Source: Parasponia andersonii
Taxonomy: Eukaryota > Streptophyta > Magnoliopsida > Rosales > Cannabaceae
Length of the DNA: 64,000 nt
NCBI GenBank assembly: GCA_002914805.1
Contig: JXTB01000394.1
Coordinates: 327,639 to 391,638, forward strand
Reading direction: 5' to 3'
The notes under the pieces were generated by a model. The model made no database searches. It saw nothing but the letters and a program-made list of their open reading frames with translations, and was not told where the DNA came from. Below are positions 48,415 through 61,382 of the stretch, piece by piece. Position numbers and translations under genes: made by a program. Every line of letters begins with the position of its first letter. Positions within the stretch are counted from its first letter, which is position 1.

Positions 48415-51400
48415 ACTTTTCCTCATCAAGATATCAGCATAAACTTCGTTATCATCGTCTTCCAAATGAAGACTTTGAATTTAATCATGATGATAATTCA
48501 GATCATCAATGTGGGGACACTACTATGATATTAAAAAATTCTCATTGATCAAGGTTTCTCCCGATATCAAACTTCACAAAATTTGAAAAATATTCCCTTT
48601 ACTCAACAGAATTATCGGCCTCTACTAATTCCAACATACAGAGTAATTTCTTTACACCTTATGCAAGAATAAAAAAATATTATTATAAATTAAATCCTTT
48701 ATATATTTTTTCACTTTTAACTTCTATTCAATACCATGTTACAAGTGATATTAACAAATATCACGATCGTAGAAATTGTTCTTGCATCTGTAAATTGGTA
48801 CATCTTTTTGGTTTGATGAGTCTATGAAAAAAGGACTTATCCACCAAAATATAATTTATGTCGTAAAGATAGAAAAGTTAAACTTCCCATAATAAAAAAT
48901 CCTCCTTCAATATTAGATTAATTACTTAATTATCATGGAAGACCCATAAGTACACATTACTGAAAAAATATCTGAAATTTTAATTCTATGTTTGCTTTCA
49001 CATCTTTTAGAAAAAATATAGAAGAAAATATAAAAAATTCAGATGGTCCATATATTTTCAAAATTAGTGGTCAAGTACATCATCTTATGGTATCATTATT
49101 ACCAACGAATAATAATCCTCCAAGATTTTTTCAATTATATATATGACACAAAAAATAAAACTAAAAATCGAATGTCAATATTTTCATTCGATGATGCTTC
49201 AAAAGAATTAACAAAATTAATTGTTGAAAGCTTAATTAAAACACTTGATGAAAATAATAAATTAGTAAAGCTTTTTCGCATGGTTAAAAATAGATATAAT
49301 GAAAACGAAATCCCATCCATGAAATTAAGACTGATAGGACGGCGATCAACAGATAATAATCAGTATGAATTACCTACTTCAAATGATATAGGAGGTTTAA
49401 TTGTTGGAGATATTAGTGAATATGAAAAAGGAACAAAATTATAATTCAAGATAAAATATATAATTTACAAAGAATCACAAAATTATATCCATTTTATATG
49501 GCCTTACAATATTCACTCATATTTTCATACAAAGAAAATGGTTATAGAATTGATTTAAATTGGAATTAAATAGACTGCAAAAATGACCTTCAAGAAATAG
49601 AATACCTATGAGATCACTCTATTGCTATCAATTACAATAATGTAAAAATGTAAATAATATTTTATTCAAAAGTGGAAAACTTTTTCAATAATATGTAATT
49701 GATGCATATACTTCCGTTGAAGAAGATCGATTGAATTATGTCAGAAAAAATCAAAACAATCTAAGATCTGAAATTTATCAAGGCGGTCAAGACGCTATTA
49801 CAAGAGAAGACACAGATACTAGAGCAATTAGCAAAAGAATTATTCTTCTATCTAGTCATACTGAAAGTTCTAGATATATGATCCAGAATTATTAAGATTG
49901 ACAATATGTAGACAATATGGAAATCCTGACTTATTCATAATATTTTTATGTAATCCTAAATAGCATGAAATTACATGTGTTTTGAATAAAATTCTTGGCC
50001 AAAGACTTGAAGATAGACTAGATATAATTACAAGAATTTAAAAAAAAAAACTAGATCAATTTTCATATACTATTAAAACTTACAAAATTTTGAGTACAAT
50101 TATTGCAAGTAAGAACATATTATTTAATTTAATAAAAAATTATACAAAAAATAATAATTCTTATCTTGTTTTTAAAAAAAAAAGACTAACACCTTTTATT
50201 TTGTTATGTAGATTTATACATTGTTGAATTCCAAAAGCATGGCCTACCTCATTATCATTTTTTATTTTAGTTATATTCTAATGAAAAATTATCTGAACTA
50301 TCATAAATATATAATTTTTTCTCAACTAAAATACTTGATCCTGAAAAAAAAAATCCACGAGAATATAACATCATAGTAGAATTTATGATGCATAGACCAT
50401 GTGGTGCTGCTGAAACAAATATTCCATGCATGAAAAACTCAGTTTGTTCAAATAAAATTCCTTAAACAATTTTAAAATGAAACAACCATGAAAGAAAATG
50501 GATTTATCAAGTATAAACATAGAAATATAATATTTTATTTACAAAAATAATGTAGTAAATTAGATAACAGATTTGTAGTTCCTTATAACAAAGATTTATG
50601 CTTAAAATTCCACGCCCACATAAATGTCGAAATATGTTCACAATCTATATTAATAAAATATTTATTTAAATATTTAACAAAAGGTCTAGATAGAATAAGA
50701 ACAATAATAGAAGATAATATATGGACAGAATGCTCTGGACAAACTATTTATAAAGAAATAGATGAAATAAAAAACTGTATTAACTGCCGATATATAACAC
50801 CATATAAAGCTATGTAGAGATTATACAAATATCCCATACATCAGAGAAATCCAGCAGTACAAAAATTAGCAGTTCATTTACCAGTTATGCAAAACATAAT
50901 ATTCCATTCAAATCAATGTCTAGGCAATATAATTAGACAACCATGAATCTAAAGAACAATTTTGACAGAATAGATGGAAATTAATACAATTATTATAGAA
51001 ACCAGACAACTTTCCTATATATAATTTCCCACTAAATGGGTATGAAATAATAAAGACAAAATTCGAGACTCCTAGAAAATCAGGATACTCAATTGGATGA
51101 ACTTTTGATATCCATCTAAATTCTAGATAATTATATTATCTAAAATTATTATTAAATCATTAAAAAGATGTAATAAGCTTTGAATCTATAAGAACTATTA
51201 ATGGTATTACATATTTAACAAATCAGACAACATGTAATGTACTAAGTTTATTAGGAGATGATAAAGAATAGATTGAATTAATATTAGAAGCATGATTTTG
51301 GTCAACACCGCATCAATTGTGACAATTATTTACTATAATTTTATTATTTTGTAATGTAAATAATCCAACAATATTACTAGAAAATCACTGGAAGCTTATG

Positions 51401-53104
51401 GCAGAAAATATTCTACATAGAATCAAAATCTTATTTAATATTCTAAACTTTCAAATTCCTGAAAATAAACTATACAATTATGTACTATATGAATTAGAAA
51501 AGTAATTAAATTTAAATTCATTAACTCTAACGAATTTCAACTTACTATTACCAACTGGAACATTAATTGATGACTTAAATAACAAACTCTTGCGAGAAGA
51601 ATTAGATTATAATATAAATAAATTAAGACAAGAATACATTATTTAAAAAAAAAACTTAAATAATGAACATTGTTATATCTATGAACAAATTATAGAATCA
51701 TTAAACAATAAAAGAACAAGATTTATTCTTTATTTATGGACATGGAGATACCGAAAAAACTTATCTATGGAGTACTATTATTACAAAAATCAGATCAAAT
51801 AATAGAATCATTTTAGCTATCGCATCTTCTGTAACAGCTACATTATTATTACTTGAAGATAGAACCGCATATTTAAGATTCCGAATATCCTTATTAACTG
51901 ATAAATTTTCTACCTGTCACGTCAAAAAAGGAACTCAATTAGAAAAATTAATTGAAAAAACATCATTAATATTATGGGACGAGGCACCAATGAATAACAA
52001 GCATTGTTTCGAAACTTTAGACAAAACATTACAAGATTTAAAAGATAATTTTGACCAATCTTTTGGTGGAATGACAATTATATTAGGCGATGATTTCTGA
52101 CAAATTTTGTCTATTATACCTGTTGGAACAAAAGAAGACATAATAAATGCGAGCATAAATAATTCTTATCTATGGCCATATTTTAAATTATTGTCTCTAA
52201 CAGAAAACATGAGATTAAAAAATCCTAACACAATAGAACAAGAAAGAAAAGAAATTTCAAAATTTTCAAAATGGATATTAAATGTTGGAAATGGTACCGC
52301 AAAAGGAATAAAACATCTTGAAAATGAAAATGTAACATGAATTAAAATACCGGAGAAATATATAATACAATACGAATCAAATCCAATTGAGAAAATTTTG
52401 AAATTAATATACGACAACTTTGAAATTTTTTTTAATAACATCAATTATACAGGACATAGAGCAATAATAACCCCAAAAAATAATATAGCTGATGATATAA
52501 ATAAATATATGTTATCATTAATAGCAAACGAATCAAAGATTTATTACAGTTATGATACAATAATAGCTTCAATTGAAAACATTGATGAATTTAATTTATT
52601 ATATCTTCAAGAATTTTACATAATTTAAATTTGAATGGTATACCACCGCATGAATTAAATCTTAAAATTGGAACTCCAATAATATTATTGCGGAAATTAA
52701 ACCAATCAATGAAATTATGCAATGGAATAAAACTTATCATCACACAATTAACAAATACAATTATAGAAGGTCAAATTATAAGTTCAGATAATAAAAATGA
52801 AAAAGTATATATTCCAAAAATAGAAATGATTGTTAATGAATCCAAATGGCCATTCACCTTAAAAAGGCGTCAGTTCTTTGTAAAAACTGTTATACAATGA
52901 TAATAAATAAAAACCAAGGACAATTACTAAATAAAGTAGCCATTTAATTAGAAAATAAAATTTTTACACATGGTCAATTATATATAGCTTTATCACGAGT
53001 AACAACTCCTAAAGGGCTATATACTAATAAATGAATCCATCAATAAATACCCAACTCATATTAAAAATATAATTTATAATAAAATTTTGCATAATATTAT
53101 ATAA
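48415..53104 (+). pseudogene. Helitron Rep/helicase, decayed
   Basis: Rolling-circle transposon protein: an N-terminal Helitron-like domain, an HUH endonuclease, and a C-terminal PIF1-family helicase. It starts MSENFSSSRYQHKL at 48415 and ends at a TAA at 53102-53104, with many stops and frameshifts between. The Helitron N-terminal region is visible at 48960-49560 (SGQVHHLMVSLLP; NIGGLIVGD-like). The HUH motif HGLPHYH is intact at about 50237-50257. The paired-tyrosine motif KYLFKYLTKG is at about 50655-50685. In the helicase, Walker A reads GHGDTEKT (about 51738) instead of GxxGTGKT, whereas Walker B LWDEAP (about 51975) is intact. The segment from 52458 (GHRAIITPKNN) to SRVTTPKGLY (about 52994-53020) completes the helicase. 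It was once autonomous but is now dead. Confidence 0.85.
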
Positions 53105-53219
53105 CTATAAAAATTACATTATTAATTGAGCATTATAAAAATGTCATATTAATATAGATTTATATTTATATTTCTTAATATTTTATATACAAATTTCATG
53201 TTATTAAATTTTTTTCCAA

Positions 53220-55306
53220 ATGGCAACACTATGCGATCTCTCAAGCCAAATGAAATTTACTGAATGATTGAAACTTGCATCATCAGACTCTAGCACAATA
53301 ATGATTACACAACTAGATGTCTAGTAAGTCTAGATTGTATTTTAGTTGATCAAGAAGTAAAAATAATAATATTAGATTACCTTATATCATACTACATTAT
53401 ATCATATCATAATTTACTATAATTAATACATATAGCATTGTACAATACTATGTAATAATTAAATAGTTTTTTCTAAAACGCAGCACGAAGCAATCCACGG
53501 AACAATAAAAGCTCGAGATGCTGATCATATTTTATAACAAATAACTGTCGGACAAGTATATCGAATCAATAATTTTAATGTCGCACCAAACAAACCGAGA
53601 TAAAAAGTTGTTCCCTATACTATGATGCTTCAGTTTGCCAGAACAACGTCCTTTGCTCCAATAACAGTCTTAACAACAAATATTCTAATGCATAAATTCT
53701 ATTTCATAGATTTTAATCAACTACTTACAAGAATAGATATCAATGACATCTTATTAGGTATTACTAATTACAATATTATTTCCTAATTAACACGTACTAA
53801 CAATTATTTAAATTTTCTTATATTAATTCTTCTTTTTCTTATAATAGATGTTATAAGAATGTTAATAGAAATACAAGACTTAGAAGAGACAAGAATCACG
53901 GAAAGAATGACACCAAGGTGAACGTTGATAATACAAAACATCGGATAAGTAATTCATTTATTATTAACATTCACATATTAAAAAAATAATATTTTGATCA
54001 TACTTTAATATTGTTTTGTCTAAAATATAGGAGTGAAAAACTACAAATCACTTTATGGGGTGAAACTACAAAAAAATTTAATACAGATATTATAAATACT
54101 ATGGAGGAACCAGTCATAACTATCTTTGCATCTATGACGGTAAAACAATATCTAGGTAACTAATAACTATATTTTACCTTTATATATAAATTACTCATTT
54201 ATTTAAAATTATATATTAACTAATATAAACTTTTGTGTCGAACAAGAAATATATATATTGCAAGTACAGGTACAACAATATATTATATGAACATAGACAT
54301 ACTAGAAGCTAATGTATTAAAAATAAGGTAATAATTATCTTTTATACTTTTTTGAATTAAAAAAAACTTATTATATTTATCTTAATTAAATATTGATATT
54401 TTTCTTATTAATTTATTACTCAAGTTTCAATACACAACACAATATATGGAATTCCTTCTAAGAGAAAAACAACCACTAGAGTAGCAAAATTTGTAAAACA
54501 AAAAAACAATTGTATAACTAAATGAACTGGATCAACTAAATCAACAGGTTAACATAAATACAATAATATTAATAAAAATATCATTCAAGATTAGAACTTA
54601 AACTAATATCAAATATTTTTTTTTACCTTTAGAGAATCAATTTTACGGTGAAAGTGACAATATTTAAATTTGAAATACATCAAGGGTAGTACTATAATTT
54701 TTACCACCAATGTTCAAGACAAATCTATAAAGCAGGAAGTAGATGGTGTGTGACACACATGATCAACTAACATCAATCCCAACTCCATAGTAGAATATAT
54801 AATTAAATAATTTATATCAATAATTCTTTAATTAGTCCACTTATAAAAAAAATAGTTTATAAAACAAAACATTAAGCAAAATATTTATGTTTATTTTTTA
54901 TACTAAATTCTTCTTTCACATTATTGTTTCAACAGGTATAAATTAAATACCAAAATTCAAGATGAAACGCGATTCACTCTCATCACAATATTTAGGAAAG
55001 CAATTCAAATTTTGATTAAAAAAAACATGCTCGGTATTAAAAATAAAGAAAAGTTACACTGATCTAACAATATTATCACCAATAATTGAGCAATTGTACG
55101 GACAATCAAATGTATTTCAAGTTTATTTTAGAATAAGAGGAACTTTAATTGACACAATCGTGTCAAATATATTTGGTAACAATGAATCCATCACATTGCC
55201 ACTTCCAGCACCACCAATCATTGCCGAAACAAAAGTAGTACTAGTTATATCGCTTGATCCAAAAAAATTACAGAAAAGTAAAATACCACTATCAATTTAC
55301 ACTTAA
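53220..55306 (+). pseudogene. RPA70-like ssDNA-binding gene of the Helitron, decayed
   Basis: Downstream of the Rep/helicase on the same strand, exon-like pieces resemble replication protein A large subunit. They are a first OB-type piece (VGQVYRINNFNVAPNKPR, about 53550), LQITLWGETTKKF with PVITIFASM (about 54040-54140), and a zinc-finger-like VKVTIFKFEI...WCVTH stretch (about 54655-54765). A terminal piece follows (55094-55306). AT-rich gaps with stops separate them, consistent with old introns plus decay. Plant autonomous Helitrons are known to encode RPA-like proteins next to Rep/helicase, so the context supports the call. Individual matches are short, and some exons may be missing. Confidence 0.6.
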
Positions 55307-55992
55307 TCTTAAAAAATATATAATATATAATCCATCGTTTAAATAATAATATTTTATTTTATTTTGCATTTCAGATCAAAAACAACATTAACAGAAGTAT
55401 CAAGGAAGTAAAAACTCATCGGGTAATTAATTTAATTATATAAAAAAATAAATACCTCATACCTTAACAACAAAAACTTATTATTTTTCTTAAAAGAATA
55501 ATTTAATCTAATGTTTTTTTTTTCTAAGCAACAAAAGAACGAAAAACAAAAACTATGAATCTAATTATTAATCTATTTCAATATAAAAGTATTTTGTAAT
55601 ATTTTGAACAACATCTTATTATATCTTAGGCAAATATCTTTATATTGTAAAATATTATTAAGGATTATAACTAATATAATAATTATTTTATTACTAACTT
55701 ATTACACTCTGTATATATTCCGCGGCAAATGTTAAAAAACTCGTATTCTTCTAAACTGCAACTTGAGACAAAGGCTACGTGCCCACCTCAACAAGCAAAC
55801 AAAACCTTAGCATTTTTGTTGGTTCATATACATATTGTGCCATCTAACACAAGAAGTATCAAAAAGTTGCACTTTACTTTTTTGGTATGACCATTTTGTA
55901 GTCTTAGAACCAAAACGGTATCCACAGACATTCATGACTGCATGTGTTACTTTGATGATCTGTATAGTCTTCAGATAGCATACAATTCAGAA
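55307..55992. other. Helitron right flank / receptor-kinase 3' flank
   Basis: AT-rich. TTCCGCGGCAAATG...AAAACTCGT at about 55719-55753 faintly resembles a Helitron 3' end (GC-rich palindrome then CTRR), but no proper hairpin or CTAG end is visible. The portion next to 55993 is probably the receptor-kinase 3'UTR. Confidence 0.35.
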
Positions 55993-58900
55993 TTATCTTG
56001 CAGAGGGTACTAAGCAGGCATTTGACAAGTCAGGAGGCTCTATTTCGAGAAAGCTTGACAGCAAAGTTTTCCGGGCAGACTGCGTTTTTGAACCACATGG
56101 AGATAGTTTTGGGTTGCCTTCAATGCCTTTCTCAATCTTGATAGCATCTTGTATGGCAAGAATTATTTCCTGCATTCTTGGCCTGCAAACTCCTTGCTGT
56201 TCAACACACTGGATGGCAACTTCTGCGATTCTCCATATGGACTCGATCTTGACATTCCCTGCTAGAAATGGATCAATGATGCTTATCACATCCCCCTTTC
56301 GAACTAAGGATCTTGCCTGCAAAGGAAAAGATATCGAGTTGTAAAAACTCGAATTTCCAATCGAAATCAAAGTTACACGCTGTTATTTTACTATGAACAA
56401 AGCGCACGATCACGTCAACTGTCTTGGATATGAGCTAAGGATTATCTAGTTTTATGTCTTTTCTTTTTCCTCATCAATGTCCCACCAAAAACATTACAGA
56501 GCAAATCAAAGAAAGGATATTCCTATCCTGCAATAATTAAACTACCTGCACTGTCGAAGAGTTCCAAACTAAAACTCGGCCTTTTCATCATCTGTCCATT
56601 GTTTAATGTTATTTTTGTTTTGTATAGGAAATATTCTCATTAAAAAATGAGCACAAATAACAAACAACAGAGAAGCCCAGAAAGAATGGGATCTGGGGTC
56701 ATCCCAATTAGTTAGAGAGCTGGGATTTTGGGGGCAAAGCCAAATGGTCTGTTTTCTCTTTATCCATCCAAATCCACTTTCCAGATAGCTTTTTCCCAGG
56801 ACAAGTATCATGTACTTGCTGATGCTTACTTTTCTCATGCTGTGTTCTGGCTATGATTGCTGTCTGTGGAACTAATTCATGTCTTCTTGTGTTTGTTATG
56901 TTAGTACGGCATTTGGAAGTTATACAACTCATAGGTATGTACTTGAAGAAACTCAAAAGCAAAGAAACAACAGGCTTCTCTACCATGATTCTGCCGCATA
57001 TTTTTCTCTTACACAGCTTAGGCTTGGATAAGACTCAATTATTTTTCTCGATCACCAAATTAAATTACCAAATACTCTTCCATTCTCATTAAGATGCTAT
57101 TATGTTCAAGTTGACTTAGATTTCCGTTGATTTTTTTCTTCTTCTTCTTTTTTTTTTTTTTTTAAATCAAAGTTTTTCGCTAAGCCTATGCTGACTTAAA
57201 CTAAAGCAAAGTCTCCTAAAAGGGCAGTGATATCAAAGTTTGGCAATATATGACTGAAAGTAGTCCATACCCAGTGAACAATGTTCAGTTCAGCTCCATA
57301 GTCTTCTTGTGAGACGGGCTTTCTTCCTGATATCAGTTCAAGTAACACAACCCCAAAACTGTAGACGTCACTCTTTTCTGTCAACTGCTGACAAGCATAG
57401 TACCTGAATTGGAGTATAGACATAATTAGCTTAAGCAAATGCTGGAGACAACCTATCATCAATTGTATGTAAATGATAAAATATGACTTACTCGGGATCC
57501 AGGTAGCCTACGGTTCCTCTTGCCACACTTGATATATGAGTTAAATCTTCCTCAGCTTGCCTTGACAGTCCAAAATCTGACACTTTGGCTCTCATATTGA
57601 TGTCTAGGAGAATATTGCTTGTTTTCACATCCCGGTGGATGATACTGGGGTTGCATCCAGTGTGTAAATACTCGAGACCTACAGACACCTAAATTTTCTT
57701 TATAGAATCAACTTAAGAGAGAGAAGCATGAAAAGATCAGCCAGAAGTTCTATATTAAACCTTTAGCTGCATCTTCTGCTATTCGAAGGCGAACAAGCCA
57801 GTCTAAGCGCTTCTGATCAGTACAACCTGTCAAGAAATGATTTCATGGAAGTTGATGAAACTGTTTTTGTGATCAGGGAGATGGAAAGAGAACTTTTAAA
57901 GTTGCTGGTAGGAGTGTAGACCATGTATGTGATCCCTCAAGGTTCCATTGTGCATGTACTCATACACCAGAATACGTTGATGTTCTTCTTCACAGTATCC
58001 GATTAAAGGAACCAAATTCCTGTGATGAATCCTTGATAAAAGGGCCACCTGCAAGTGCATTTTTAGTATTAATGCAGAGATCACTCCCCTGGATTTGTGG
58101 GTACAGAAGACATGAGATACCACTAAAACTGAGTTCAAAATTTTGCACAAGAACCTTAGATCATATATTATAAGTGCATTCTCCTGTCAATATATCTGAT
58201 GAGAATTTACAAGGATTGAGTATTGGTACTACCTCAGTTACAAATTGCTGGTCCCCATGGCTAGATGAATCAGCCATGAGCTTTACCGCAACCTCTTTTC
58301 CATCTTTCATCCTTCCGTAATAGACAGATCCAAAACTTCCTTTCCCAATTTTCCTTGAAAAGTTATTTGTGGCTTCTTCAAGAACAGACAGTGTAATGTA
58401 GCAAGCTATGCCTTCATCCATCAGATGACTACCCCGAGAGATTGAATAGAAAGTCGAAGGCTTGGTGCTTGCACGGGTAGAATAACCTAACAGAGACAAA
58501 AATATATTGGGTAGCAAGAACTATGACAATTCTGAATTCAGTATATTCCTGGTGTACAGACCTTTTTCATCACTCTTTGTCTGAGATGCCTTCCTTCGGA
58601 GATTACGGATAAGTAACAAACTTGCCAAGAATAGAACTAATACAAGGACAAATGCCCCAACCGAAGTTCCAATTAGCAACTTCAAGTGCTTCTTGTGTTG
58701 TGCCTCTTTGCGTAATCCTGGATTATCTTCGTATCTGCAAGATTGAAATTATAAAGGAAATAGAAAAAGCATTGCAGATAAATTCTGTGTGATGTATTGC
58801 CCTCATTGGAGCTTGATTGGTATCAGCAGGAATCTTCTATAACTTACTTGAAAGTAATTTTTCGACTAAATAATCCTGAAGGAATGTCCCCAGTGAAAGA

Positions 58901-61382
58901 GTTGTTCTGTATATACCTGCCACATACAAATTTTACATTTACTACACATTTTCTAAACCATGTACCAGAGTAAGAATTATTATGTTGTATTTGATCTTTA
59001 ATTCATCATGGTGCAAAAGCGTAGATTGCTACATACAATTCCTCTAGAGCCGGCAAGCTGCCCAGATAAGAAGGTAATGGACCAGTCAATTGGTTGTTCT
59101 CTAGATGCCTACGCTTCACCATTAAAAGTGAATAAGAAAAAGAAGTGCAATGGGATAAATGCTCTCTCTATCAACATAAGCAAACTTGAAAACTGAACTG
59201 AAAATCTTACAGAATTTTTAAATTGATAAGATTACTGATGTCAGGGAGTGTTCCTGTGAGAGAATTACCACTCAACCACCTAAGAGGGGGGAAAAAAATT
59301 ACTTGCAGAAACAGATCTATAAAAGAAAATAAAAATGTTAACTAGAGCAAAATAACACTCACAATTCTGCCAGTTCCTCCATGTTGTTAAGCTGAGATGG
59401 GATTTCACCTTGCAAATTCTTTCCTGAGAGGTTACTGTAAAACAGGTCAGAGAGTTCTATTATCAAGCACCAATGAGAAAAATCCATCAAATGCAACGTA
59501 GTAACTTTAAGACTCAAGATTTGCAATGGGATATAAGAGTTTCATTATACCACAACTTCAATAACTTAAAGCAAAATCGTTGAACCGGATTGAAAGCTTA
59601 AGATGTTTTATTGACCAAGTAATATTTGTGCAGAAGGATTGACCCTAGGTAGGTCCTTCAAGCAAATAACATGAGCAACTTACATTGTTGTTATTCTCGG
59701 TGGTACACTGGAGCTACAGTTCACCCATTCCCAGTGAGTTGGAACACAAGGATCGCCTTCATTTGTGGACGCAATTTCAGCAGACATCAAGCGAAGGGCA
59801 TTGACGTCATTCACTAAATATTGCAATAAAAAATAGTAATTAGCTGATCAATGATGGTAAAGACTAAAGCAGCAATCATTCCGTTTCAAAATTCAGGCAA
59901 TATGACCAGATTGTTAACACTTGAAAACGCTGCTACAGATGCTAATATTAGTTTCAACCAAAGAACGTGAGAACTACGGTTATGGTTATGGACTTACAAT
60001 CTTGCCTATCTGTCTTTGCCGCAATTTGAACATATTTACTAATCTCCATCGCATTTAAAAGTGGTCCTCGAATAGAATCCCGGGTTTTACCAAATGAAAA
60101 TGAGAAAACAAACTCAAGGCTCACATTCATGTAGCTTGGTTCATAAAGGATGTAGCTTCCATTGGCATTCTCAGCAATATTTACCACTGCATTGCTATAG
60201 TCACGTATGCTAGGTTCATCCAATTTGAATTTTCGCGTCTCATTTTGTCCCAAGTCTTCAATTTCAGCAAAATAAGCATAAGCTCTAGCATTTCCAGGGA
60301 AGCCTTCTAGATTTAACCTGTAGCTCAGCCTTCCTTCAGTGCCAACAACTGCAGTTTGCATCACTTTAACAGGTGGGTATTCTCTAGTACTTACATCAAT
60401 TTCCCTTGTTGTTTCTATTCTTTCTGTACCAGCAGCCACCCCCACTAAATAATTTTGCCTCTTCTCAAGATCTGAATCCCAAATTCTGTCATAAGGGTCA
60501 TCTGGGTACCTGTAAAAAGACAGTTTTCTTGCATTTAACTCTACCTCTTCCCACTAGTTACAGGACAAAAAAAAAAAAAAAGAAGAACACCCTCTGAAGC
60601 TAGAAGTTACCTTATGGCATCTTTGGTTGTGGCACCAAAGTTAACTCTAGCTGAAACTCTCAAGAAGAAATTATCCTCAAAATCAGTGGCATACATGGAA
60701 AGATTTAAAGGCCTCAGTTCAAGAGTGGATATGAAGGGAGAACCAGTAGTGGCACAACAAATGCAAACGTCAATGGAATCAGAGGGTGCCCGGATAATCA
60801 TTTCATTCACATAGACTCTTGAGGCATCAAAAATGGTGACAGTAGACCACTCAGTGGCATCCAAGTAAAGCTTAAATTTTGGGTAAGTATCTTCATCTTT
60901 AAGGCTCCCATACTGAAAAGTAGCTCGAACTAGGTACCTCCTCCTCTCTTGGGTTCTCAAAGTGTAGCAGTATTTTTTTGTGTCTATGGGGAACTCTCTG
61001 CGTTTTTGGTACTGGGTCAAGTTTCCTTTTGGGTTTTCTACTTCTACTGATGTGCCAAGGTTCATGATTCCGGTGTCTGATATCCATGCTAGTTCTGTAC
61101 CTGGGTCAGTGTAATTTTTGGTACCTCCACAGTCTATGCTTATGAAATCTGAAAAAAAAAAAATATTATTATAATAAAAATAAATCTTCATTAATCTAAA
61201 GTCTGAACTAAGTTCATGATTTTGCAAGTTTTCGTCTTTGGCATATATAAGTACCCACTCAATTTGTGTGACAAAAAATAATAGATAGGACATAGTCACA
61301 CATACATACCTTTAACTTGGCACAGAACAGAAGGTACAAGAAAAAGAAAAATAACCAGGCAGTGATGAAAATATAAGGCCAT
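55993..61382 (-). CDS. Malectin-like/LRR receptor kinase, At1g67720-like
   Basis: Plasma-membrane receptor-like kinase of the LRR-I type. Exons: 61382-61310, 61148-60611, 60509-59998, 59813-59684, 59434-59363, 59279-59211, 59108-59037, 58916-58848, 58734-58562, 58486-58233, 58048-57922, 57826-57761, 57678-57492, 57403-57271, 56316-55993. They total 2,799 nt and 932 aa. Order: signal peptide (1-21), malectin-like domain (about 27-370), WVNCSS region, LRRs each in a 69- or 72-nt exon (about 418-511), transmembrane helix (531-554), kinase (about 616-885). The kinase looks active: glycine loop [12 protein letters not shown], Lys638 in VAVK, HRDVK with Asp735 (RD type), DFG Asp753, and [11 protein letters not shown]. 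An earlier AG in intron 12 (57719-57717 region) was rejected because only AG|GTCTCGAG at 57678 keeps GLEYLH in frame. The ligand is unknown. Confidence 0.93.

Noticed and set aside
56569..57092. Open frames within the large receptor-kinase intron (56317-57270)
   Set aside because: Short, overlapping on both strands, with no recognisable domain; the intron is bounded by good GT-AG sites that join the kinase exons in frame.
57679..57719. Earlier acceptor (TTTAG|GTGTCTG) for receptor-kinase exon 13
   Set aside because: It shifts the frame. The acceptor just before 57678 restores the conserved kinase sequence GLEYLHTGC.
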